From Lachnospiraceae bacterium OF09-6 (GTDB taxonomy: Bacteria > Bacillota > Clostridia > Lachnospirales > Lachnospiraceae): 42,402 bases of DNA. Shown one piece after another: positions 8,961-18,906 of the stretch. The position numbers were made by a program, and so were the translations under genes. Positions within the stretch are counted from its first letter, which is position 1, and every line of letters starts with the position of its first letter. Under the pieces are notes generated by a model. It saw only the letters and a list, made by a program, of their open reading frames with translations. It was not told the DNA's origin and did not search any database. Where the stretch lies: the NCBI GenBank assembly GCA_003435055.1, contig QUMM01000029.1:1-42402 (forward strand), written 5' to 3'.

Positions 8961-10631
8961 GTGGGTAAAAGTACGATAAATGCCGAACTTTGCGCAAAAA
9001 TGTTCCTGGCAGGTGCCAAGAATCTGGAGGCAAACAAAGAGTGGATTAATGAACTGAATGTATTTCCGGTTCCTGACGGAGATACAGGCACGAATATGAC
9101 ACTGACGATTATGTCAGCAGCAAAAGAAGTAGCAGGATTAGAGAGCGTGAACATGGAGACGCTGGCAAAGGCCATTTCTTCCGGTTCCCTGAGAGGAGCA
9201 AGAGGTAACTCAGGAGTAATCCTTTCTCAGCTTCTGAGAGGATTCACCAAGGGGATCCATGATACAGAAGAGATCGATGTGATCACGATCACAGAAGCGT
9301 TCCAGAAGGCTGTTGCTACTGCATATAAGGCAGTTATGAAGCCAAAGGAAGGTACTATTCTGACTGTAGCTAAGGGATTTGCTGACAAGGCAACCGAGCT
9401 TGCGCTGACAGAGAATGTGGAGATGGAAGAACTGCTGGAGACTTCTCTGAAGTATGCAGAAGAAGTCCTGGCGAAAACACCGGAGATGCTTCCGGTATTA
9501 AAGGAAGCCGGGGTGGTAGATTCCGGCGGACAGGGACTGGTCCAGGTACTGAAGGGAGCTTTTGATGCTTATCTTGGAAAAGAAGTGGATTATACCATTG
9601 AGAAGCCGGAGAGTACAGGGGAGCCTGCACAGGCAGATACCAGAACAGAAGCAGATATCAAGTTCGGATATTGTACCGAGTTTATCATTATGACCAGGAA
9701 GCCAATGCCACAGGAAGAAGAACAGAAGTTTAAGGCATTTCTGGAGAGCATCGGAGATTCTATCGTAGTAGTAGCTGACGAAGAGATTGTAAAAGTACAT
9801 GTGCATACCAATGATCCGGGTGTGGCGATTACCAGAGCGCTGACCTATGGTGAACTTTCCCGCATGAAGATTGACAATATGCGAGAAGAACATCGTGAGA
9901 AGCTGATCAGGGATGCTGAGAAAGTGGCAGCTGCACAGGCAGCAGAGCAGCCGAAGAAGACCATGCCGCATAAAGAAGTGGGATTTATTTCCGTCAGCAT
10001 CGGAGATGGCATCGGCGAGATCTTTAAGGGACTGGGTGTGGATTACCTGATCGAAGGCGGGCAGACCATGAACCCGAGTACAGAAGATATGCTGAATGCG
10101 ATCGCAGAAGTGAATGCAGATACAATTTTCATTTTCCCTAATAATAAGAACATTATTCTTGCAGCCAATCAGGCACAGGCACTGACAGAGGACAAGAAGA
10201 TCATTGTGATTCCGACTAAGACAGTTCCTCAGGGTATCTCAGCGATCATCAGCTTTGATGCTGCGAAGACACCGGAAGAGAACGAAGAGGCTATGAAGGA
10301 AGCAATCTCGCTGGTAAAGACCGGACAGGTTACCTATGCGGTACGCGATACCCATATCGATGATAAGGAGATCAAAGAGGGTAATATCATGGGAATTGGT
10401 GATCATTCGATTCTGGCAGTTGGTGAGGACATCGCAGAGATTACCAAAGAAACCATTGGCCTGATGATAGATGAGGACTCTGAACTGATCAGTGTCTATT
10501 ATGGAGAAGGTATCACAGAAGAGGATGCGCATGCACTGGGCGATGAGCTTCAGGAGCAGTATCCGGACTGCGAAGTAGAAGTATATGAAGGCGGGCAGCC
10601 GATTTACTACTACGTAGTGTCTGTGGAATAA
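8961..10631 (+). CDS. fakA: DAK2 domain fatty acid kinase catalytic subunit (YloV/FakA)
   Basis: FakA phosphorylates fatty acids bound to FakB (DegV-like) proteins for entry into phospholipid synthesis. The N-terminal DAK2 kinase domain (about residues 10-200) has the metal/nucleotide motif NVFPVPDGDTGTNM and SLRGARGNSGVILSQ. A middle domain follows (about 230-330), and the C-terminal part is DegV/EDD-like (about 340-556). The 556-residue length is normal. The GTG start at 8961 is supported by AAGGAGGACC. Order rpmB/yloU/yloV/recG matches Bacillus. No fakB is in the window. Confidence 0.94.
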   Translation: MGKSTINAELCAKMFLAGAKNLEANKEWINELNVFPVPDGDTGTNMTLTIMSAAKEVAGLESVNMETLAKAISSGSLRGARGNSGVILSQLLRGFTKGIHDTEEIDVITITEAFQKAVATAYKAVMKPKEGTILTVAKGFADKATELALTENVEMEELLETSLKYAEEVLAKTPEMLPVLKEAGVVDSGGQGLVQVLKGAFDAYLGKEVDYTIEKPESTGEPAQADTRTEADIKFGYCTEFIIMTRKPMPQEEEQKFKAFLESIGDSIVVVADEEIVKVHVHTNDPGVAITRALTYGELSRMKIDNMREEHREKLIRDAEKVAAAQAAEQPKKTMPHKEVGFISVSIGDGIGEIFKGLGVDYLIEGGQTMNPSTEDMLNAIAEVNADTIFIFPNNKNIILAANQAQALTEDKKIIVIPTKTVPQGISAIISFDAAKTPEENEEAMKEAISLVKTGQVTYAVRDTHIDDKEIKEGNIMGIGDHSILAVGEDIAEITKETIGLMIDEDSELISVYYGEGITEEDAHALGDELQEQYPDCEVEVYEGGQPIYYYVVSVE

Positions 10632-10650
10632 TCAACAGGGATAACATACA

Positions 10651-10680
10651 GGGTGGCAGAAGCAATCTGTCACCCTTTTT
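10651..10680 (+). terminator. Terminator between fakA and recG
   Basis: GGGTGGCAGA, loop AGCAA, TCTGTCACCC (ten pairs, one G-T) followed by TTTTT. recG begins only 13 bases later, so read-through or a promoter in the hairpin region is needed for recG. Confidence 0.88.
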
Positions 10681-10693
10681 CAGGGGTAAAAGG

Positions 10694-12750
10694 ATGGATA
10701 GATTTTCTGCAATTGACAACTTAAAAGGTGTGGGGGAGAAATCCAGAAAATTATTTGAAAAGCTGGAGATCCGGACGTTGGACGATCTGCTGACCTATTA
10801 TCCGCGGGATTATCGGAAGTTTGAAGAACCGGTACAGATCAGAAAGCTGCAGTCTGGACAGACCGTGGCGGTACTGGCACAGGCACTGCGGCCGCTGACG
10901 GTTCAGTATGTGAAGCGTATGCAGATTACCACAGCACAGCTTGGGGATGGGGATGGCGCTGTCATGGCCAGATGGTTCCGTATGCCTTATCTGAAAAACA
11001 CAGTACATCCGGGGCAATGGTATGTATTTTATGGAAAAATCAGCCAGAAAGGGGCTAATCTGGTGCTGGATCAGCCGGAGATTTATCAGCCGGCACAATA
11101 TGAAGAACTACAAAAAGCCTTGCAGCCAGTTTATATGCTGACAAAGGGCGTGACCAATCATATGCTGACCAAGCTGATCCGTCAGACCATGGAATCTGTG
11201 GATCTGTCCCGAGATTTTCTGCCATCAGAGGTCAGGGAAAGATACCAGCTGGCGGAATATGACTATGCAATGGAAGAGATTCATTTTCCGAGGGATGAGC
11301 ATCATCTGAAACTGGCAAGAGAACGTCTGGTCTTTGATGAATTTTTCTTATTTATTCTGGCAATTCGTGCGTGGAAAGAACAGACATCTGAGCTGGAAAA
11401 TCCATTTCCTGTGGAGGCAGATCCGCTGGATGACATCATCAGCCGCCTGGGATATCAGCTGACCGGTGCACAGCAGCAGGTGTGGAAAGAGATCCGGCAG
11501 GATATGAGTGGAAAAAGCACAATGAACCGTCTGATTCAGGGAGATGTGGGTTCCGGAAAGACGATCATCGCATTTCTGGCTATGATACTGGCAGCGAGAA
11601 ATCACCTGCAGAGTGCATTGATGGTGCCGACCGAAGTGCTGGCAAACCAGCATTACGAAGCATTTACCAGACTGACTATACAGCAGGGACTTCCAATTCA
11701 GGCTGTGCTTCTTACCGGATCAATGACAGCGAAGCAAAAGAGGGCAGCTTATGAGAAGATAGCGGCGCATGAGGCAGATGTGGTGATCGGCACTCATGCG
11801 GTGATTCAGGAAAAGGTTGTATTTGACCGTCTGGGTCTGGTGATTACAGATGAACAGCACCGCTTTGGGGTACGCCAGCGGGAAGCGCTGGGAGAAAAGG
11901 CTGGAAAAATGCCGCACACTATGGTTATGAGTGCAACCCCGATTCCCCGTACTCTGGCAGTGATCCTCTATGGCGATCTGGAGATCTCCACCATTGATGA
12001 ACTGCCTTCCAACCGTATTCCGATCAGGAATTGCGTGGTGAACACATCTTATCGAAAAAAAGCTTATGATTTTATTACAAAGGAAGTACAGGCAGGCCAT
12101 CAGGCCTACGTGATCTGTCCAATGGTGGAAGAAAGTGAAATGATTGAGGCAGAAGATGTGATCTCTTATACGGAGAAGCTGAAGACTGAGCTCCCAGCTC
12201 AGATCTGTGTGGAATATTTACATGGCAAGATGAAGCCAAAAGAGAAAAATGAGATCATGCAGAGATTCCTGGAGAATCAGATCCAGGTGCTGGTGTCAAC
12301 CACGGTAGTAGAGGTAGGAGTGAATGTGCCAAATGCTACAGTGATGATGATCGAAAATGCGGAACGTTTCGGCCTGGCCCAGCTGCATCAGCTGCGTGGT
12401 CGGGTGGGAAGAGGCGGAGATCAGTCCTACTGTATCATGATAAACGGAAGCGAGAATGGACAGAATCAGAAGCGGCTGGATATTCTGAATCGATCCAATG
12501 ACGGATTTTATATTGCTAACGAAGACCTGAGACTCCGGGTCCGGGAGAATTGCTGGGAGTCCGCCAGAGCGGTGCCATGGAATTTAAGATCGGAGACATC
12601 TATGCCGATGCACAGATCCTGAAAAATGCCGGAAAAGAGGCAGAACGAATTCGCAGAGAAGATCCGGAACTGCTGCAGGAACCGCACCGGGATCTGAAAA
12701 AACGATTGGAAATCTATATGAGAAATGAACTAAAAAATCTGAGTCTGTAA
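10694..12750 (+). CDS. recG: ATP-dependent DNA helicase RecG (one-base frameshift near 12537-12539)
   Basis: Branched-DNA helicase that remodels stalled forks and Holliday junctions. The N-terminal wedge/OB domain is followed by SF2 motifs: motif I GDVGSGKT, motif II ITDEQHRFG, motif III SATPIPRT, and motif VI QLRGRVGRG. Near the end the frame breaks at CCGGGTCCGGG (GGG at 12537-12539). One extra G restores LRLRGPGELLGVRQSG, the conserved RecG C-terminal segment, and the frame then runs to TAA at 12750, giving 685 residues, the usual length. Without the base the protein would stop at 12622 after 34 wrong residues. Confidence 0.94.
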
Positions 12751-12800
12751 AGGAAAACTCCAAATAATTCACAAACTTTTTGTGACCAAGAGAAAAGCCG

Positions 12801-12829
12801 TTGTCAATTTCCAAAAAGAGGTGTATATT
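12801..12829 (+). promoter_or_regulatory. Sigma-A type promoter for the DUF6465 gene
   Basis: TTGTCA (12801-12806), 17-base spacer, TATATT (12824-12829), 60 bases before the start codon. Confidence 0.6.
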
Positions 12830-12888
12830 TCTTATGATTTGAAACAGGATGATATAGAAGCTGTAAAAAGCAGCCGGGAGGAAGAATT

Positions 12889-13098
12889 ATGGCAGCAAAA
12901 CAGACCATTTATGTTCAGTATATGGGAGATGAGATCACTACAGATGAGATCATGAAAAAGATCAAAGAATACTGGACAAAAGAACTGAAAAAGAAAGTAT
13001 CTGAGATGAAGAACGTGACCGTCTATGTGAAACCGGAAGAGGGCAAGGCCTATTATGTGATTAATGACGAAATCACAGGAGATGTAGCACTTTCTTAA
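12889..13098 (+). CDS. DUF6465-like small protein, 69 aa
   Basis: Small charged protein that I place in DUF6465, a family common in Lachnospiraceae, from the pattern QTIYVQYMGDEITTDEI, IKEYWTKELKKKVSEMKNV and VYVKPEEGKAYYVIN. No function is established for this family. The start is ATG 12889 after GGGAGGAAGAATT. It has its own promoter and ends at the bidirectional hairpin shared with the convergent SASP gene. No membrane segment, Cys or metal motif is present. Confidence 0.75.
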   Translation: MAAKQTIYVQYMGDEITTDEIMKKIKEYWTKELKKKVSEMKNVTVYVKPEEGKAYYVINDEITGDVALS

Positions 13099-13160
13099 TG
13101 ATTGCCTTTTGACAGCAGGAGTTTCAGTCTGCCTGGAACAGAAGAGATGCAGGATACAGA

Positions 13161-13193
13161 AAAAGGCAGGAGCCGTGTGGGCGCCTGCCTTTA
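13161..13193. terminator. Bidirectional terminator between DUF6465 and SASP
   Basis: AAAGGCAGG...CCTGCCTTT with about twelve loop bases, lying between two convergent genes. On the minus strand it is followed by TTTTT (good terminator for the SASP gene); on the plus strand only a short T run follows. Confidence 0.75.
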
Positions 13194-13212
13194 CTCTGCC
13201 TGCTTTCACAGA

Positions 13213-13437
13213 TTACTGCATGGTATTCTGTGATTTGCTGCTCATCTGTTTTTCCTGTTCTTCGATCATTTTTTTGACCATATAACCACCGACAGAACCG
13301 TTCTGTTTGGAAGTCAGATTTCCGTTATAACCATTGGTAAGCGGAACTCCCAGTTCGTTAGCCACCTCATATTTGAAACGGTCTAATGCACCTTTTGCCT
13401 CGGGAACCGCTGTGGTATTAGATGAACGACTACTCAT
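13213..13437 (-). CDS. Alpha/beta-type small acid-soluble spore protein
   Basis: DNA-coating protein of dormant spores that protects against UV and heat and is degraded at germination. From ATG 13437 (AAAGGAGGTAACAATC before it) it has 74 residues. Family marks are ALDRFKYEVANELGVPL, containing the GPR protease-type site near FKYEVANELG, and the second DNA-binding helix with QNGSVGGYMVKKMIEEQE. An in-frame upstream ATG at 13470 would add 11 residues and has no good ribosome site. Forespore expression would require sigma-G; I could not identify that promoter with confidence. This gene is the best evidence that the organism sporulates. Confidence 0.95.
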   Translation of the reverse strand: MSSRSSNTTAVPEAKGALDRFKYEVANELGVPLTNGYNGNLTSKQNGSVGGYMVKKMIEEQEKQMSSKSQNTMQ

Positions 13438-13569
13438 GATTGTTACCTCCTTTGTACTGGTTATTTGCAATTTTGTATTGCGAGAATAGTATGTGGAGTA
13501 TAAAAAAACTTAAACTGGCAGTTGTTGTATGAAACGGAACAAAATGTATTTGCCATAATAAAAAAACGA

Positions 13570-13578
13570 TGGTATAAT
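13570..13578 (+). promoter_or_regulatory. Extended -10 promoter for mgsA
   Basis: TGGTATAAT (13570-13578): consensus -10 TATAAT with the TGn extension, 42 bases before the mgsA start. The -35 region is not consensus. Confidence 0.6.
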
Positions 13579-13620
13579 TGACAAAGTAATATGGGTTAGT
13601 ATGGGGAAAGGGATGGAACT

Positions 13621-14013
13621 ATGAAAATAGGATTTATTGCACACAACAGCAAAAAAAGCCTTATGGAGAACTTTTGCCTTGCTTATAAAAGGATACTCAG
13701 CAAACATGAATTATATGCAACAGGCGGCACTGGAAGAAGAATTGAAGAAGTGACGAACCTGAGAGTACACAAGTTCCTGCCAGGGGCTGTCGGCGGAGAT
13801 AAGCAGTTCACAGAGATGATCGAGCGGAATGATATGGATATGGTCATTTTCTTTTACAATCCTCTGCTTCAGGACCCGAGACAGGCCGACATAGACAGCA
13901 TTACCAGATGCTGCGATAAATATAATATCCCGATTGCGACGAATATCGCCACAGCAGAATCTCTGTTGTTGGGACTTGCCAACGGAGATCTGGACTGGAG
14001 AAATATCGTGTAA
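13621..14013 (+). CDS. mgsA: Methylglyoxal synthase
   Basis: Converts dihydroxyacetone phosphate to methylglyoxal plus phosphate, a bypass of lower glycolysis used when phosphate is limiting. It is a single MGS-like domain of 130 residues with IGFIAHNSKK, the phosphate-binding ELYATGGTGRRIEE, PGAVGGDKQ with the catalytic-type Asp, VIFFYNPLLQDP and YNIPIATNIATAE. The family usually shows FFRDPL; here YNPL replaces RDPL. The gene precedes a sodium/phosphate symporter, which fits phosphate-related physiology, though the link is only by position. Confidence 0.93.
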   Translation: MKIGFIAHNSKKSLMENFCLAYKRILSKHELYATGGTGRRIEEVTNLRVHKFLPGAVGGDKQFTEMIERNDMDMVIFFYNPLLQDPRQADIDSITRCCDKYNIPIATNIATAESLLLGLANGDLDWRNIV

Positions 14014-14100
14014 CGTAGAAGCAGCACGGCAAAAGCTGTGACGTGTCAGCACGATATATGGCTTTTGGTTCACAGAATACGAAAATCAGGGGGATAAATC

Positions 14101-15782
14101 ATGTCAATTAATGACGTCTCGAATCTATTTATGTTCATCGGGGGCCTTGGAATGTTCCTGTATGGTATGCATGCCATGTCCGGCGGTATTCAGAAGTCCG
14201 CAGGAAGCAAAATGCAGGAGCTGCTGGGGATCCTGACCAACAATCGTCTGGTTGCTGTTCTGGTCGGTGCGGGACTGACCGCGATCATACAGAGCAGCGG
14301 GGCCACTACGGTTATGGTTCTTGGATTTGTAAATGCCGGTATCATGAGTCTTCCACAGGCAGTGGGAGTGATCATGGGTGCGAATATCGGTACCTGTATC
14401 ACGGCATGGATTGTATCGCTGGGGCAGTTGGGAGATAGCTTCAAAGCCATATCTCCATCACTGTATGCACCACTGATCCTTGGAATCGGTGTATTTATCA
14501 CTGTATTTTCCAAGTCATCCAAGAAGAAGACGATTGCGGAGATTCTGATTGGTCTTGGCATGTTGTTTATCGGTCTGGATATATGGGATCCGCAGCGAAA
14601 AGCTATATGGATTCACCGATTATTACCAATGCATTCATGGCAGTAGGAAATAATCCGTTCATTGGTATTGCCGTAGGTCTGATCGTGACGGTGATCATGC
14701 AGAGCTCTTCTGCATCGGTTGGTGTGCTTCAGACACTGGCAGCGACCAGTGGCGCCGTTACTACCAGTGCAGCGGTGTTCATCTGTCTGGGCGCAGATAT
14801 CGGTTCCTGTATGCCGGCGGTATTATCCAGTATTGGTGCACAGAGAAATGCCAAGAGAGTAGCAGCGATTCATCTGATCTTTAATGTGATCGGAGCCATT
14901 GTGCTGGGAACAGCAGGATTTATTTTGTTCCGTATTATGCCAGGCTTTGCGCATACAGCGATTGACAGTGTGGGTATCTCTATATTCCACACAGGAGCCA
15001 AGATTGTGGATGTAATCATACAGTTCCCGTTTGCCATGGGACTGGTGAAGCTGTCTGGTCTGGTGGTCAGAGAGAAAGAATCCGATCAGATAGCAGAGGA
15101 CAACGCCGAAAAAGCGACCCTGCGTCATCTGGATCGCCGTATTCTGAAATCCCCGGATTTTGCCGTGGAGAATGCGATCAAAGAAGTTGTGCATATGGGT
15201 GAGATTGCCAACGGAAATCTGAAAGATGCCTGTCAGGCAGTCATGAATTATGATAAGGCACTGATAGACAAAGTGTTATCCACGGAAAAGACAATTAATA
15301 AAATGGAAGAACTGATTACGGAATATCTGGTTGAGATCGAGAATCTGTCTCTGACAGAAAAACAGCATGAGCTGATTAAGAACCTGTTCTATTCCGTCAG
15401 TGATATTGAGCGGGTAGGCGATCATGTGGAAAACATTGCCGAACTGGTCAATGCAGACGAGCCGGAGAATCGTATTGTATTCTCTGAAGAAGCACAGAGA
15501 GAACTTTCCGAGATGATGAGTCTGGTAAAAGACAGCTTTTCTTGTGCAGTGCATGCGATTGAAAAGAGCGATATCGATCAGGCAGTTCTGGTAGGAAAAT
15601 ACGAAGAACGGGTAGATGATATGGAAGACGAGCTGAGAGATCAGCATATTGACCGTATGGCCAGACAGCTTTGTAAGCCGGTCAGTGGTGTGGCATTTCT
15701 GGACATTCTCAGCAATCTGGAGCGCATCTCAGACCATGCATACAACCTTGCCGGTTATGTAATCAGCGAGAATGAAGGATAA
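14101..15782 (+). CDS. Na/phosphate symporter with PhoU-like domain (one-base frameshift near 14578-14583)
   Basis: NptA/PNaS family transporter coupling sodium to inorganic phosphate uptake. Two inverted QSSSATT-type repeats are present: AIIQSSGATTVMVLGFVNAG in the first half and VIMQSSSASVGVLQTLA in the second. About eight membrane segments are followed by a PhoU-like helical domain (roughly residues 340-555). The frame breaks at GATATATGGG (14578-14583). One more T gives GLDIMGSAAKSYMDSPIITN and joins both halves into 560 residues, the expected length. Unrepaired, the halves would be 14101-14646 and 14583-15782. The start is ATG 14101; rsmD follows by six bases. Confidence 0.92.
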
Positions 15783-15788
15783 AGAAAT

Positions 15789-16346
15789 ATGAGAGTAATT
15801 GCCGGTTCAGCCAAACATCTGAATCTGAAGACAATCGAAGGAATGGATACCAGACCGACCACCGACCGGATTAAAGAGACTTTGTTCAATATGATACAGA
15901 CGGATATTCCGGGGTGCAGATTTCTGGATCTGTTCAGTGGAAGTGGAGCGATCGGTATCGAGGCTCTGAGCCGTGGAGCGGCTGAGGCAGTACTGGTCGA
16001 GTCTGTTCCAAAAGCAGCCGAATGTATCCGGGAGAATCTGAAGTTTACACATCTGGAGGAACATGCAGAACTGATGCAGACGGATGTATTCCAGGCACTC
16101 AGTCGTCTGAGGGGACGGGGAGCGTATGACTTCATCTTTATGGATCCGCCTTACAACCACGAGCTGGAGAAACAGGTGCTGGAAGCATTACGGGGTTCTG
16201 ATCTGGTAGATGACTACACGGTGATCATCACCGAAGCATCCCTGCAGACTGATTTTTCCTATCTGGATTCTTTAGGATATCAGATGAAGAAGTATAAAAA
16301 ATACAAGACAAATGCACATGTATTTATCGAAAAGAAAGATGCATGA
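15789..16346 (+). CDS. rsmD: 16S rRNA (guanine(966)-N(2))-methyltransferase RsmD
   Basis: Methylates G966 of 16S rRNA using S-adenosylmethionine. In 185 residues it shows MRVIAGSAKHLNLKT, RPTTDRIKETLFNM, the SAM loop LDLFSGSGAIGIEALSRGA and the N6/N2-methyltransferase motif MDPPYN. It corresponds to B. subtilis YlbH and sits in the conserved order ylbH-coaD-...-ylbJ. The start ATG 15789 is six bases after the symporter stop, so translation is probably coupled. Confidence 0.95.
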   Translation: MRVIAGSAKHLNLKTIEGMDTRPTTDRIKETLFNMIQTDIPGCRFLDLFSGSGAIGIEALSRGAAEAVLVESVPKAAECIRENLKFTHLEEHAELMQTDVFQALSRLRGRGAYDFIFMDPPYNHELEKQVLEALRGSDLVDDYTVIITEASLQTDFSYLDSLGYQMKKYKKYKTNAHVFIEKKDA

Positions 16347-16394
16347 GTTACTGAGAACAGTGACGGGCATGATACAGCGAGGAAAATAAAAAAC

Positions 16395-16883
16395 ATGAAA
16401 AGAGCAGTTTACCCGGGAAGCTTTGACCCGGTAACATTTGGACATCTCGATGTGATGAAGCGTTCAGCGACACTGGTAGATGAACTGATTGTGGCAGTCT
16501 TACAGAATAACAAAAAAAATCCGTTGTTTTCTGTAGAAGAACGTGTTAATATACTAAAGAAAGTGACAAAGGATATCAGCAATATACGAGTAGAATCCTT
16601 TGATGGGTTATCGATCGATTTTGTAAAAGAATGTCATGCCCAGTTCCTGGTGAGAGGTTTGCGTGCGATTACTGACTTTGAATATGAACTGCAGATGGCA
16701 CAGACGAACAGGATCATGGATCCGGAGATTGATACGATATTCCTGACCACCAGTCTGGAATATGCTTACCTGAGTTCATCGACAGTCAAAGAAGTGGCTT
16801 TATATGGGGGAGACATATCAAAGTTTGTTCCGGAAGAAGTAGTATCAGAGATAAACAGAAAGATGGCGGGAAGCCATAGATAA
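16395..16883 (+). CDS. coaD: Phosphopantetheine adenylyltransferase
   Basis: Fourth step of coenzyme A synthesis: 4'-phosphopantetheine plus ATP gives dephospho-CoA. It has the full family length of 162 residues, the nucleotidyltransferase HxGH-type motif in [15 protein letters not shown], the pantetheine-binding [19 protein letters not shown] and the ISST-like [11 protein letters not shown]. It lies directly after rsmD as in most Firmicutes. The start ATG 16395 follows GCGAGGAAAATAAAAAAC. Confidence 0.96.
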   Translation: MKRAVYPGSFDPVTFGHLDVMKRSATLVDELIVAVLQNNKKNPLFSVEERVNILKKVTKDISNIRVESFDGLSIDFVKECHAQFLVRGLRAITDFEYELQMAQTNRIMDPEIDTIFLTTSLEYAYLSSSTVKEVALYGGDISKFVPEEVVSEINRKMAGSHR

Positions 16884-16951
16884 GCAAAAGAAGCCGGATA
16901 AAGGCGATTTTGCAAGGGGTATTGAATGATTAATGAAGAAGGAGAGATAAG

Positions 16952-17557
16952 ATGAGCAGCAGAATTGAGCAGATTATTGAAGAAATTGAAGAATATGTGG
17001 ATAGTTGTAAGTTCCAGCCACTGTCTTCTACCAAGATTGTAGTGAATAAGGAAGAACTGGAAGAACTCTTAAGAGAACTTCGTATGAAGACTCCGGACGA
17101 GATCAAGAGATATCAGAAGATTATCAGCAATAAGGATGCGATTCTGGCAGATGCACAGACCAAGGCAGATGCACTGATTGCGGACGCAACAGAAAAGCAG
17201 CAGCAGATGGTAGAAGAGAATGAGATCATGCGTGAGGCAAGACAGCAGTCTCAGCAGTTGTTAGATCAGAGTCGCCAGCAGGCTCAGCAGATCCTGGATT
17301 CTGCTACAGAAGATGCTAACAACATTCGTATGAGCGCGATCAGCTATACCGATGATATGCTGGCTAATCTGGAACAGATCATGAGTCATGCATCCGATAC
17401 TGTAAGTGCGAAATATAATACTTTCATCAACTCCATTCAGTCCTGTTACGACATCGTAACCAAGAACAGAAGCGAGTTATCTCCTCAGTCACAGAACACC
17501 AGCAACTACAACACAGAAGATCTGGCTGCAGCTGACGAGGAAGAAGTAGAAGAATAG
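16952..17557 (+). CDS. Coiled-coil protein, 201 aa, of uncertain function
   Basis: Often labelled ATPase or V-type ATPase subunit H-like in related genomes, but no nucleotide-binding motif is visible. The N-terminal 60 residues (IEQIIEEIEEYVDSCKFQPL) precede a long Gln/Ala-rich coiled coil (about residues 65-140) with repeated DAQTKADALIADA and QQSQQLLDQSRQQAQQILDSA, then an acidic tail. The layout recalls DivIVA/SepF-associated scaffolds. The start is ATG 16952 after AAGGAGAGATAAG. It sits between coaD and ylbJ in a conserved neighbourhood. Function is unknown. Confidence 0.8.
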   Translation: MSSRIEQIIEEIEEYVDSCKFQPLSSTKIVVNKEELEELLRELRMKTPDEIKRYQKIISNKDAILADAQTKADALIADATEKQQQMVEENEIMREARQQSQQLLDQSRQQAQQILDSATEDANNIRMSAISYTDDMLANLEQIMSHASDTVSAKYNTFINSIQSCYDIVTKNRSELSPQSQNTSNYNTEDLAAADEEEVEE

Positions 17558-17806
17558 AAAGAAATATCTGCGAAGTATTGAGTAATAGATAGATGAGAGA
17601 ATCATAATGGCTGTGAAGATATAGAATAGCAGTTATAGTGGAAAATTATAAAAAGATACAGAAGAAAAGATGCCAGAGTACGCAGAAAGCTACAGAATTA
17701 TATGAGAAAGTATGGATGGTAGTAAAAGATGCGGAAAGATACTCAGGTTTAGAAGCATAGAAAGCGTAGTGCGCTTTACCGGGCATCTAAAAAAGAAAGA
17801 TAAGTT
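17558..17806. other. Non-coding stretch after the coiled-coil gene
   Basis: I see no supported gene here. A small hairpin AAAGCG/CGCTTT lies near 17761-17776. A 5'-ATG frame from about 17712 runs through the downstream terminator stem and is rejected. With the terminator and repeat that follow, the gene-free stretch is 395 bases (17558-17952). Confidence 0.5.
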
Positions 17807-17837
17807 ATCCCGATGCCGTAAAGGCATCGGGATTTTT
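17807..17837 (+). terminator. Intrinsic terminator of the rsmD-coaD transcript
   Basis: Perfect 11-pair stem ATCCCGATGCC/GGCATCGGGAT, loop GTAAA, then TTTTG. Confidence 0.92.
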
Positions 17838-17876
17838 GTGTTACAGTGTCTTAATCGAGATGAATAACGGGATAGA

Positions 17877-17910
17877 CGCCGGAGAAGAAGCAAGTTGTGT
17901 AATCCAGGGT
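17877..17910 (+). repeat. Interspersed repeat, copy 1 (CGCCGGAGAA-nAAGCAAGTTGTG type)
   Basis: Matches 31 of 34 bases with 24561-24594, about 6.7 kb away. Shared pieces are CGCCGGAGAA, AAGCAAGTTGTG, AATCC and GGGT, with single differences between them. It lies between the terminator and the 3' end of the convergent ylbJ gene. Confidence 0.7.
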
Positions 17911-17952
17911 TACTGAACACCCGTGAAGAGAACCCCAGGCGCCTATAGCCTC

Positions 17953-18888
17953 TCACAGTACATAGATCAGGCAGAATCCTACTGCTATAGCTGCCGTAAC
18001 CACCTTCTTCTTCAAATAACTCCCCATCGACACACCAATTTTCTTCAGATAAGATGTGGACTGGAAGGCGCTACACAGCCCGCCAAAGGAGAGCGCACCA
18101 ACTAACAAAACATACTTCCAGACAAAAGAACAAGATAAGCTTGCAAGCAGTCTGCTGCCAAGAGATATCTCAAAAACGGCGCTAATGGAGGCTTTTGCTA
18201 TGTCAGGTAAAAATGCCAGACGGCACACAACAAACGACAGAATCGAAAACACCACCAGATAGCCACCGATCTTCAGCATCTGTGTGATACTGTCTTCAAT
18301 CGAGGCATCGAGTAGATTTGTGAAAGAAGAGAGTCCCGGCTGTCGGAATCCATCACCGCAATGCATCCCCGTTGCCTGTCCCCATCCATCTTTCCATCCA
18401 CGCAATCCCAGCGTCACCATTCCATAAACAAGTGATGCCCCATAGATCATCGCCGCGCATGGCAGAACAAATTCCGGAGCGTGCAGCAGATCCTGGCAGA
18501 CGAACCCAATCAGGAAAGCCGGGCTGACATTATTGATAAAACAAGCAAGATACTGAGCTTCTTCACTGGAAATCGCTTGCGTATCCAACAGATCTGCCAG
18601 TGTCTTCACACCCATCGGAAACCCACAGCCAAATCCAACCAAAATCGCATAAAAACCTTCAACAGAAAGACCCAACTTCTTTTTTGGCGCATCTGCGTCT
18701 TTTTCTGGGTGAGTATAATCCCAGAATTTTACATCCTGCAGCTTTCTGCACAGAAACAAAAAAGGCTTCAAAATCAGATACAGCACATCCGACCCAATCA
18801 AAATCCGGGAAATAATCATAACCGGAAGCAGCACGGGCACCAGAGAAGTTGCCCATAAGATCAGAGCATTCAAAATAAACTGTTTCAT
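17953..18888 (-). CDS. ylbJ: YlbJ-like sporulation integral membrane protein
   Basis: Polytopic protein of 311 residues of the YlbJ/nucleoside-recognition (Gate) type, needed for spore cortex formation in B. subtilis. It has the characteristic GCGFPMGVKTLADLL, an N-terminal membrane segment (LWATSLVPVLLPVMIISRIL) and INNVSPAFLIGFV. The start ATG 18888 follows GGAAAGGTGTCTTTTT on the minus strand; the frame is open 57 codons further upstream but without a ribosome site. It neighbours rsmD-coaD as in Bacillus, but on the opposite strand. It diverges from relQ. Confidence 0.85.
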   Translation of the reverse strand: MKQFILNALILWATSLVPVLLPVMIISRILIGSDVLYLILKPFLFLCRKLQDVKFWDYTHPEKDADAPKKKLGLSVEGFYAILVGFGCGFPMGVKTLADLLDTQAISSEEAQYLACFINNVSPAFLIGFVCQDLLHAPEFVLPCAAMIYGASLVYGMVTLGLRGWKDGWGQATGMHCGDGFRQPGLSSFTNLLDASIEDSITQMLKIGGYLVVFSILSFVVCRLAFLPDIAKASISAVFEISLGSRLLASLSCSFVWKYVLLVGALSFGGLCSAFQSTSYLKKIGVSMGSYLKKKVVTAAIAVGFCLIYVL

Positions 18889-18906
18889 AAAAAGACACCT
18901 TTCCGT

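Noticed and set aside
17712..17868. Open frame of about 50 codons after the coiled-coil gene
   Set aside because: It reads straight through the perfect terminator stem at 17807-17837 and has no ribosome binding site.
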